From assembly GCA_015039365.1 (NCBI GenBank), contig WION01000502.1:1-38713 (forward strand): a stretch of DNA of 38,713 nt, in the 5' to 3' direction. Below are positions 21,101-29,385 of the stretch, in pieces. Position 1 is the stretch's first letter. Each line of letters begins with the position of its first letter. Both the position numbers and the translations under genes were made by a program. The notes beneath the pieces were generated by a model that ran no database searches, was not told the origin of the DNA, and saw only the letters and a program-made list of their open reading frames with translations. The DNA is from Amanita rubescens. Lineage: Eukaryota > Basidiomycota > Agaricomycetes > Agaricales > Amanitaceae.

Positions 21101-22706
21101 AGAACGCATTGATGAGCGTTCTAATGCGAATATAGGGCCTGCTGTTGAGCAAGCCCTAGCCTTCTTCTCAACTGAGGTGGGGGAGAGACGACGGGTGTCT
21201 GACGCCGTCATCAGTATCCATAATGGAGAAAAGGAAGACGAACGCTCACCCAGTCACTCGACAGCCTTCACGCCGCTTGCTCCCGCTCCCACTACTCCGT
21301 CCGTCCGTCCTACGCGTGCCGTGCCTCTTCTCCTGCCATCGGATGACATGATACCACCTATTGAGGTGATATCCGGAAGACGTAATCCAAATGTCGTCAG
21401 TAAGGCCTCAACAATGGATGAGTCATACTCACCTGGATCCGAACCCTTGACGGCTCACGCCGGGGTGTCAGATGGAGGGCAGCCTGCGAGAGCGGCTTCA
21501 TACATTCGGGAGCGTTCGATTCGATGCTCCTCTGCTTTCGACGAACTCGTTCGTCGGACTCCAAAGGTTCCGCCGGATAAGATAATGAAGTCCGAACCAC
21601 TACGACATATCCCAGATGTTGTTAGTGAGAACGAGAAGGCGAGCGTAAGCATACGTTCACCTGAACTTTCGATGGAGAGCGCGTTGCCCTCTCGTTCGCA
21701 GCCTGAGGCTGTATCGTTGCAGCCTAACAAGGCTATAGTACCTGCCTTGTCTCAACCTGAGGTACAGAGAGCCGACAAGCTTTCTACGGAGTCTTCGGAG
21801 TCCGTTCAGCCAGATGACGGGGTCCGAGAAGACTGCTCCGTACAGCCCGTTGAAGCCGTAGTGGCGAATAGATGCTCAGCTGAGCATCTAGAGACCGAAA
21901 AGGTCTCGGTAGAGCCGGTTATACCAGCTCTAATAGAGGTTGAACAGCCTCTAGACTCCACCAAACGACAGCCAGAGCTATTGGTTGTCAGTAAAACAGA
22001 AACGAGTGCACGTTTGCACTCACCTATCCCCTCAACGGCCCTCACGCCGTTTGCTCTCTCGCCTGCCATCCTTTCGCAGGCCGATTCCCTCAGCGAGTCG
22101 AGCATGAGGCTCGACCAGCTAGTCTTGAAACCGCCGGACGATGGAGGCCCCCAACGGTATCCCTACAACGCCGTTAGCCTCCTATTCGCCTCGAGTGCTA
22201 TCAGGACGCACTCACCTCCCGTCTCCAAGCCTGTCTTCTCCCGGGATTACCACTGCATCCTGAGCGTCGAGCGTTGGTGGTGGGCACGTTTCAAACCGCC
22301 AAACATGGCAGTCGCAGCTAAACGACGTAATGGTAGCGTCGTTAGTATAAACGCGAACGCAAGCGTTACAAAGCGCTTACTATCAGCCAAGGCAGCACTC
22401 CCACCGCTTATTCCCTTGGCTGCGCACCTGTCGCAGATGCCTACCCTCCGCCGCTTGAGTCGTGCACTCCGAGTCATATGGGTTCTTACGCCGCCCAATA
22501 GGGCAGCTTATAGGCAGTTTCTATACGAAGCTGTCAATACTCTGAATAAACGGGCAGACTCCATCACATACGTTGGCTGGAACGCGACAACACCTCATCG
22601 TCCTCCACATGTTCCTCGTCTCCGCGGCCCTTGCCTCTTACTGCAGGTCGTGGACGCCGGATGTCGCGTCGTCCCGTTTGATCGAGGCGGTCTTTGGACA
22701 GCATAA
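18129..22706 (+). CDS. 1525-codon repetitive ORF of the LTR element, interrupted by one in-frame TAG
   Basis: The frame opens at ATG 18129, 66 bases after the LTR, and continues to TAA at 22704-22706 with one TAG at 20412-20414. The 16 codons after the TAG are open up to the next ATG (20463). The N-terminal ~140 residues (SFSNFLEHFYPEALFHYLNRR, then FYEGELSSLERELYAQYERK) look alpha-helical, perhaps Gag-like, but match no family I know. From about residue 370 on come divergent repeats with the core TRRE..TTH..ETR.R(V/I)S, PRFG.PPSAD.LER..RSN, GPA..QAL, EERRRVP..VVS and PPLEVISGR..NVV. The copies at 19780-20400 and 20990-21600 align over their length. The C-terminal ~100 residues differ. No catalytic motif is visible. 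Both strands may carry information (see the antisense introns). Confidence 0.7.
19586..21249 (-). other. Antisense intron series within the sense ORF
   Basis: The minus strand has well-formed introns at 21249-21199 (51 nt, GTGAGC..TACTGAT..GTCAG), 21023-20980 (44 nt, GTGAGT..GACATCGTTAG), 19817-19774 (44 nt, GTGAGT..TACTGAT..GTCAG) and 19635-19586 (50 nt, GTGAGC..TATTGAC..TATAG). The CTCACC hexamer that creates each donor sits in different sense reading frames (HSP in some copies, TTH in others), so sense protein conservation does not explain it. The exon between the first two introns and its homologue upstream of 19817 both read TRRLS..S..RAC..AGP..LER..RS in the same minus frame and both end in phase 2. 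Confidence 0.5.
20412..20414 (+). other. Single in-frame amber stop within the 1525-codon frame
   Basis: TAG in the context TTTGCATAGATAGGA. Upstream and downstream parts are in the same frame with no other stop. In the homologous next repeat copy (near 21600, PPDKIMKSEPLRH) the corresponding place is sense. It is therefore either a single nonsense change or a readthrough signal as used between gag and pol in some retroelements. Confidence 0.85.
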
Positions 22707-25303
22707 ATAGTCGACTTCCGAGTCGGCTATCCTGTTTATATGTAAATTATACATAAAGGTTATAATTAGGCTTTAAAAATATTATAATCGAGTCATCTGG
22801 TGACTTACCCATCACAATCGACGTTAGACGGGACTCGCTTGAGCCGCCGTCTACAATATCGTATATACTCCTTATTTAAAGGGGGAAAGGACTCGGGCGA
22901 GTCGTTATCGATTCCCCTGGGTCCTAACACGGGGGAGAGCTTCAATAGGCTCCCCGATACAATCCAGTCCGAGAACTCACCTGAGTCCTCACTAGACTCA
23001 GCGTGAACACTGAGTCTAACCCACGGGTCGACTACCAGTCCAGCCCGCAACGTCAGGACTCTGGTTGGAGTCCTTAGACTTGTACGATCGAAAGGAACAT
23101 GCCTGTATGACGCGACTCGATTAGCACATTGAGGCTCTGGAGGAATTGGACTTACAAGTCAACACCCCCCATTGAAAATGATTTTCATTCTTATGATTCA
23201 AACGAATCATTTGAGCGATCATTTGCCCTGCGACCTTGGCCGCTAGACGACACAAGTCCAGGCTGGACCGAACGCGTCTATATATGCCGTTAATGAACAC
23301 TAAGACGTATAACTGAGGGACTTACCTGTCCCGACTCCAAATTTCACCCGTCTTTAATACACTTCCTCTTCTTGAAGGGGAAGAGACTCGCAGCGAGTCG
23401 TTAGATTCGTTGTGATCCGAGCCTTATAGAGAATCTTAATAGATTCTCTTAAGATAACTTAGAGGACTTACCGAGTCCTCTACTGATCCTGTCGATCCTC
23501 TCCAACAGGCGCTGCAATTACGAATGTCATTTTTGCTTCCGTACCAGCACAAATGATTCGTCGCAATCTTGACGACGCGCTGAAGCTAGCATGAAGAAGC
23601 TTAACATCAGCGGTGGCGAACCTTTGCAACCTCAGTATATTAAGGACGCACAGAATGGCTTAGAGAACTTACCAAGTTCTCTACTAACCTCGTCGCGGCC
23701 CTCCTCGTATGCTGGTTGGCCCATTACTGCCGCGCGCGCGCAACGAGACCTTCGGGACTCCTCCGAGCCCGTATATAATTTTTCCTTTTCTTAAAGAAGG
23801 GGAGAGGCCGGCTAGATGTCGATTTAACCCGACGCCGGTGTAGATCTCATAGAGAGTTCAATGAACTCTCTACCTCCCAATGGAAGGCTGTTCGAGTCTT
23901 CTATATCCGTAGTTCATCCCGCAGCTTGCGGTTCCGATAAGTCTTCCATCGCCGAGCGCGTACCTGTTCAACGTTGCCGATCAATACACTATTGGACTGA
24001 GGAATCGAGACGCACCTAGTCCAGAACTGTCCACGCAGCTCCTCGTCCCATTGCTGTTGCCTTGTGGAAACGAGAGGCGAGCCGACCCAAAGTCTTGCTC
24101 GCACGGACTGACCCAAAGTCTTGTCCGCAGAGCGACGGGCGACCCAAAGTCTACCCGTGGCTCATCTCTCGTATGTCGTGACGTGTTAAACGCCATAGGA
24201 CTCTCTTCCGAGTCCTAATGTTGCTGTTGTCTTTCCACAGAGCGAATGAGAGAGGTCGACACATAGTCCAAACCTCGAGGCCGACAACCGTACGCACGAG
24301 AACCGGCCTTGAGTCCTTGTCTTCCTTGTCCAACGCTGCGAACGGCTGGTGCGAGCTCTATCTGCACCTGAACGCAGTCATAGCCAGTCAGTAACGGCGA
24401 AGGAAGGAAAGAGAAAGAGAAAGACGAGGGACGCACCATATAACCAAGCCGCCCTCACGCGGCTATTCTCCCTCCTCCTCTTCCTCCCCGGATCGCAGTC
24501 GCAGGCTAGAAGGAACAAACGGCTCTTGTAGCCGTTACTATTCGGAGCTCTCGCTTGTGAGAGCTCTCATCACCGTTCTTATCGCTAGGGGCTCTAGCGA
24601 TAAACAAGGCTTGACGCGCCTTGGGCGTGTCACATGACCTCCGGCTGTCGGCCCTAGCTATTGAGCCGACACCGGACTTCCTTCTTTAGAAGACTCACGC
24701 AACCATGCGCGAGTCGTCTAATGTCCCTCCTGCTGGGCCATCTTGAAGACGATTTGCGACGACACTCAAACAAATCTTGGACGATCGTCGCGCAAGACCT
24801 GTTCCAACGAGGACGCCCAATTTACTAGAGCGCGCTTGCACGCTCTAAATTCAGCCAGTCACACGATGTGACGACCTTCCATACTAGGAAGGAACGTCGA
24901 AATTCGACGCGCTCCTCGCGTCTAATGTTCTACTGGCTGTAGAACTTCACGAACACCTTCGTAGATGTTCGCTTTTGTGGTGGATAGACTCGTATGTTTA
25001 TCCCCCAGCTTATTCTTAGATAAATTTAATTTTACTTCGGTGGAAATGATAATTTATCTATTATGCTGCATTAAATGTGCTTCTACACAATCTATACTTC
25101 TCTCTATGCATAGCCGTGATCTTCGGCTAATGGGGGAGGGGTTGGGGATCATTTTAGATGACCCACTTGATTTGTTTTCAAGTCTGAAGACATTTACACA
25201 GCTATCCTAGAAGAAAAACTGTAACTCAGCCTCGAGTTGAGTTCTTCTTCTACTAGAAGAGATTTCCTTTTCTATGTGTAGATTGGGCTCCTGAGTTCAA
25301 TCT
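22707..25303. other. Non-coding 3' half of the element interior, hairpin-rich
   Basis: No long sense frame is present. Hairpins continue, and the minus strand has further intron candidates at 23471-23423 (GTAAGT..TATAAG), 23325-23278 (GTAAGT..ATATAG) and 22980-22924 (GTGAGT..GTGTTAG), each 48-57 nt. The minus-strand exon between 22923 and the GTAAGT donor at about 22807 reads IDNDSPESFPPLNKEYIRYC. A related exon after 23423 carries the same TCTAACGACTCG-type DNA but in a shifted frame. This could be the 5' part of an antisense gene, or decayed repeat. Confidence 0.5.
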
Positions 25304-25315
25304 AGTAGGGGAGAG
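25304..25315 (+). other. Polypurine tract adjoining the 3' LTR
   Basis: GTAGGGGAGAG ends exactly at the base before the 3' LTR (25316). This is the expected primer for plus-strand DNA synthesis in LTR retrotransposons and confirms the element's + orientation. Confidence 0.8.
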
Positions 25316-25518
25316 TGTAACGGGTAGCCCGTTACCGTGCTCGATATCTCTCCATCTCTAGTTACTGTATATAGTATTCGTGACTGATGTGATGTGCGAC
25401 GTATAGAGCACATCACTAACATGTATAAACAACTTTACTCTCTACTCGATACACGAACAATACAACTTGATTCAGTGTACTTCGAGTGGCGAGACATTAT
25501 CACGGTACACCCGTGACA
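25316..25518 (+). repeat. 3' LTR, 203 bp
   Basis: TGTAACGGGTAGCCCGTTAC to GGTACACCCGTGACA, uninterrupted. It shows no differences from the two parts of the 5' LTR. Ends are TG..CA, and a short hairpin sits at each end. Confidence 0.93.
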
Positions 25519-25523
25519 GACCA
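25519..25523. repeat. Right target-site duplication GACCA
   Basis: Matches 15843-15847 and fixes the element boundaries. Confidence 0.9.
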
Positions 25524-25714
25524 GTTCACGATGTACGGATCAGGGGGGCATTGCAATGGGTAGCACGATGAACATGGCTGATCACGGTTGATCACATCTG
25601 TACACGACGGTTCACAACGGTTCACGATGAACAAGAATGTACACTACATATTTTGTATATACATCCTTGATTTTGACCGATACCGTAAGTCATAAAAGTA
25701 CGACCGATTTATGC

Positions 25715-27503
25715 TCATCTTGAGCGAGCTAGCTCCTCAATGTTCATGAACATTCTGTAGCCATTTGCCCAACGTTGGCTCTGCTGCAATTTCCTCGCCT
25801 TTTTTTCCTCATCTGTTGCCTTTTTTTCCCAAGCAGCATCAGACATGAATCCATTCTCGACCCATCGAAAAAGACCTCCTGCTACGTATTGCACAATGGA
25901 ATAACGCTCCTCATGGCTTTCAATCGGAGTGTTAGAATGGCAGAGGACAGACGAGGGGATGAGAACGGTTGATCCAGCTGGGAAATTAACATAGAGTCCC
26001 AATTCCCAGAGCGCCAAGTGTCCTCCTTTCTCTGCATCAAATGAACCAAGGGCTGTTATCGAACACCATGAATGTGAAAGATTAGCAACGTCGTAGTGGG
26101 GAAAGGTTGCAGTTTGTGGGCCAAAATTAATTGACCGACATGCGTAGGCACCGACATCTTCATCGTAAGGCCGTCCCAGGTTGTATCTATTTCTTAACAC
26201 TTCTACAGTTTGCTTCATGTAGTCGAAGTTCCGTTTTCCATAGGAGCTAAAGCCCTCTATAACAAACAACACCTTTGTCCATGCCTGAAATATAGATTAA
26301 AGGCATGTGAGACGCACCACTTGCAAATCCGCAAATCCTCTTAATTGCCCAGTTATCCATCAGTGTTTCCATAGCTCGCCCCCACCTTTTGGACTTAGGC
26401 GAAAGAAACCCTGGCGACTGGTTGATTACGTATCTGGGTCAGATAGGGCAGGCAATATTTAAAAAACGACACTTGCCGGCTGCCCTCCCCCATAGGAAAT
26501 TCCGTGGGCAACTGAGGGATAGGGGCCCCGACGGCCGTGAGGCGTCTTTTCATCAAGCCCCATGCGAACGGCTGTTTTTTTGATACAATCGACTGCCTCA
26601 TCGTGAACTTTGTCCCAGCCGGGAGTTTCTCTCGGTTGCCCTAGGAGAACTGCGATGACCGTTTTGTTGCGATCAAGGATGAGGTGGGTCACCCTATGCA
26701 TGTTAGCTTGCTTGAGACCGACAGAGCCATGGGGCTCACCTGCCATCCCAGGCATAGTGGGTCATTGCTGGATCCTGGCGAAGCTCAGAAAGAGTGATCA
26801 GCCGATGAGGCAATGGTGTTGTGGACTTTGCTACGTAACCGGTTGCGGTGACCGGAGCACGAGTTTTAAGATCGAAGTCTATCGACTGGAGGGCATCTGC
26901 CAGTGACTCTGCCACGCGCTTTTCGGTAACAGCTTTCTGGTCAGACTGCTTTTCTTTCTGCGTAGCCTCTCGTTTGATTTGTTTGCGTATTTTTTTGCGT
27001 ATCCTCTCCTTATCCTTCGCTGTTAGGGGTCGTTGAAGCCTCCCTTGTAACTTGCAATACTCGCAATCGCAATCGGTGACAGGGCCGTCAAACAGCTCCC
27101 AAGTGGAGTATTTAGGCTGAGTGGCAGGACGGGTGCGTCGAACGGCAGGTGGGGTGTCGAGCTGCATAGCATTGGCACCGGTGCTGCTCTCATCACTCTC
27201 ATCACTCTCACTGCTTGAATCCTCATCGTCAGTGAGATATCCGTCGTCCTCACTGCCTGCGGCTTCAGCATCAGTGAGAGGCCCGTCAACTGCTGCCTCA
27301 AGCATCTTTCTTTCAATAAGGTCTTCCATTTCAACTGTGGTTGGAACAATAGACAGATCGGGACAGATGGAGTACACCTTGAAACCTAATTTTCCACCAG
27401 TAAGTGCCGGTGCATACAGAGGGCCCTGAAAAAGGATGGATGGGTGCAGCGAATGACAGCGTTGCTGCATCCTGTAATGCAGCAGCCGCTGCTGGGGGAA
27501 CAT
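25715..27503 (-). CDS. TET/JBP-family 2-oxoglutarate/Fe(II) dioxygenase, 4 exons
   Basis: Exons 27503-26740, 26693-26477, 26417-26318 and 26256-25715 join in phase to 540 codons plus stop. The catalytic core shows GISYGGGQ (about residues 319-326), RICGF, then INFGPQTATFPHYD with the HxD iron ligands His414 and Asp416, WCSITALGSFD, GGHLALWELG, the distal His467 in LCHSNTPI and Arg478 in ERYSIVQY (2-oxoglutarate contact). These are the features of the fungal TET/JBP group, which oxidises 5-methylpyrimidines in DNA. Residues 1-250 include an acidic Ser/Asp stretch and a CDCEYC cluster. Intron 2 is best read as GC-AG (GCAAGT donor, 26476-26418); a GT-AG alternative shifted by a few bases keeps the frame but loses a Pro-Gly. 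No key residue is missing, so it could be active. In agaricomycetes such genes often sit with KDZ transposons; no KDZ transposase is visible here. Confidence 0.9.
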
Positions 27504-27514
27504 TAAAAAAAGAA

Positions 27515-28200
27515 TGCCGTTGCAGGAGTTGTTCGGCAGAACTAGTGAATCACGGTGTCAGGGTCGCCACCGTAGACTCGCCAAACGCCTGCCCTGTAAC
27601 GTTGGTGACCGCTGCAGAAGGGGTATAGAAAGAAGAGGCCGTTTCTGGCTTCTGGACGACACTGCGGATTTGCTCAGCAAAACTGGCGAATCACGGTGTC
27701 AGGGTCGCCACCGTAGACCCGCCAGATGCTTGCTTGCCCTGCAACGCCGGCGACCGCCGCAGAAGAAGCATGAAAACAATCGAATGACTCGTAGCGTAAT
27801 GAAGGGCAGAATCGAAAAATGCGAAGCGCTCACCATTTGCCATGGTACTTGCCAACGCTGGATAATCAGCCCCCGGTACCACCCCCCTACTGGCTGACTC
27901 CTGATGATGCCCCATTCGTTATGCAGTTTTGCGCTCCGTCCCTACAGTCTACAGCGATGTGATTGGTTTTAGCCCCAATGCGAATATAAGACGCCTTACG
28001 CTCGGAGTTTATCCCTCTCCCGATGTTGTTGAGGATTGGTTCGATAACAATATTTCTATCCCCAAGCACCACAGGTGGACTTTCTAGCCTTTGAGGTTGA
28101 AGGGACGGAAGGTGTTCGCGCGTGGGAATATTGTTTATATAGCCGCGTTTCAGTGTTTGCTCTACAAACAATGAACAATGTCGAGGGCTGTACAACGCAT
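27515..28200. repeat. Upstream repeat of the dioxygenase gene, two ~141-bp tandem units plus flank
   Basis: Two tandem units (GTCAGGGTCGCCACCGTAGA at about 27557 and 27698) start about 55 bp upstream of the dioxygenase ATG and are followed by sequence shared with 220-360 of the left edge. They likely include promoter or 5' untranslated sequence. A minus-strand frame at 28195-27887 (with VVLGDRNIVIEPILNNIG) could be an upstream exon but cannot be confirmed. Confidence 0.75.
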
Positions 28201-28676
28201 CGCATCTAAGTCAATCTCCGTCGTTTGAGGATGATTTACAGTGCGTTCAGCATGGAAACAGAGCTTAGACTCCCTTTCCAGGACACGCTATATCGTTTAT
28301 ATTGAAACTTTATTTTTATCACACGTGTATGCATTGTTCCTTCTAAGGTAATACGTCGGTAAGCGCATCACGTCACGTCACTGAAGTTAAGAATAGATGC
28401 TTGCCAAAATAAGAAACGCGCCATCACGCGTCTAATGTTGCTCGTTCTTTCAATGACTTGAAGAGAGCAGCAAGTTATGTAGAGAACTAGGCTCGCGTGT
28501 ACGTACCTTCCTTTTCAAGTAATATGTCGACATACGCATCAATTCACGCACCCTTGTGCTTCCCAAACTCGTCCTCTCTACTGCTCGACCGTTATTCCTC
28601 CCTCCCATCCGTCTGCTACCAACATGCCGAATAGATTGAACAATCAGATTTACGCTTACATGAGTCGGAAGCCCGA
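28201..28676. other. Intergenic
   Basis: Includes a short match (ACGCGTCTAATGTT-type, near 28428) to the 3' part of the LTR-element interior at 24905. No other feature is supported. Confidence 0.4.
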
Positions 28677-29218
28677 ATGGGATCTCCCGTGTTCAGAGGA
28701 GAGAGAAGCGGTGGAGAAGACGCAGCAGGCGGTAGAGATAACGAGGACGAGATACAATCTGCGTTGCAAGATGACCGGGCTGTAGACTGGGTTATCATGT
28801 GAGTACGCCGTCTGTTTCTGTCAGCTGATTTACGATGAGTAGGGGAGGAGCGGACGCGCATGACAAGAAGGATACGAGGCATTGGACCGTACGCGGGTTC
28901 CAGGACGGCCAATCACGACTCACGTTTCACGTCTTTCCTGGAACGGACAGGGCGACGTTGTATCCAAACAGAGGTCATCGCTGGAAGATGACATCTGAAG
29001 GAGGACCGTCCAATGGCTTCAACCTTGGCAGGTGTCGGCGGCTTGACGTTTCTGGTGAGCAGGAGGAACAGGTTTCGGGAGGTTGCGCGAGTGCTGGGAA
29101 CGGGAGGTTGGAGCAAACTGCGGAGTGGAATAACGGAGGGGTAATGGAGGGAGACGGGCTAGTGGAACAAAACGCGAGAGCGGACGAAAGGCTGGATGAA
29201 GCGAATGAGACGAGATAG
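28677..29218 (+). CDS. Hypothetical two-exon protein
   Basis: Exon 1 28677-28798 and exon 2 28843-29218 are joined across a 44-nt intron (GTGAGT..CAGCTGATTT..GAGTAG) whose phases agree, giving 165 codons. The junction reads DWVIMGGADAHDKKD. The frame is open slightly upstream of the chosen ATG, and an overlapping frame begins at an earlier ATG (28624), so the start is uncertain. The product is hydrophilic, rich in Gly, Glu, Arg and Asp, with no recognised domain, signal peptide or membrane segment. It may be a remnant of a larger gene. Confidence 0.45.
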
Positions 29219-29351
29219 GCCTGGAAAGTGATATGAGTATACGGGTATATTATATGATGTCACAAAATGACGTACTATACCGTTTTGATTTTATGTAGGC
29301 CGAGCGATGTCGTACCCTACTGTAGCAACAATAATTTCCACTAAAGCTCTC

Positions 29352-29352
<1 letters not shown>

Positions 29353-29385
<33 letters not shown>
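29353..29385. repeat. (AACT)n microsatellite, about 8 copies
   Basis: A pure AACT/CTAA run. Confidence 0.95.

Larger units (their letters stand above)
18129..24900. repeat. Dense array of short hairpins with covarying arms
   Basis: Perfect hairpins with 6-11-bp arms and short loops recur roughly every 40-80 bp in coding and non-coding parts. Examples: TTAGAACGA 18903/TCGTTCTAA 18922; GAGACTC 19281/GAGTCTC 19294; GAGATTC 19824/GAATCTC 19837; AGAACGC 21101/GCGTTCT 21116; GAGTGCA 22004/TGCACTC 22015; AGAGAATCT 23428/AGATTCTCT 23441; TAGAGAGTTCA 23850/TGAACTCTCTA 23862; TATCGCTAG 24580/CTAGCGATA 24594. At equivalent places in different repeat copies both arms change together (GAGACTC/GAGTCTC against GAGATTC/GAATCTC). 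Confidence 0.8.
15848..25518 (+). mobile_element. Young non-autonomous LTR retrotransposon with a large repetitive ORF and no recognisable pol
   Basis: Bounded by a GACCA duplication. The 3' LTR is 203 bp. The 5' LTR is split by a ~2 kb insertion, but its two parts (15848-15936 and 17948-18062) show no differences from the 3' LTR by eye. LTRs begin TG and end CA and contain a TATAAA box at 17968-17973. A polypurine tract lies directly before the 3' LTR. The interior (18063-25315) holds one long sense frame (18129-22706) and ~2.6 kb of hairpin-rich DNA without a long frame. I see no YXDD reverse transcriptase, integrase or protease motif. It must therefore depend on enzymes made elsewhere, or use proteins too diverged to recognise. 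Identical LTRs imply recent insertion. Confidence 0.88.

Noticed and set aside
18129..24900. CRISPR-like array
   Set aside because: The repeats are degenerate, hairpin arms differ from copy to copy, there are no constant repeats with unique spacers, and the context is a eukaryotic LTR element.
22707..25303. Decayed pol region of the LTR element
   Set aside because: No fragment resembling reverse transcriptase, RNase H or integrase was found in any frame; the sequence is hairpin repeat instead.
25715..28200. A KDZ transposase partner for the TET/JBP gene
   Set aside because: Fungal TET/JBP genes often sit in KDZ elements, but no frame in the window shows transposase features, so no KDZ element is called.
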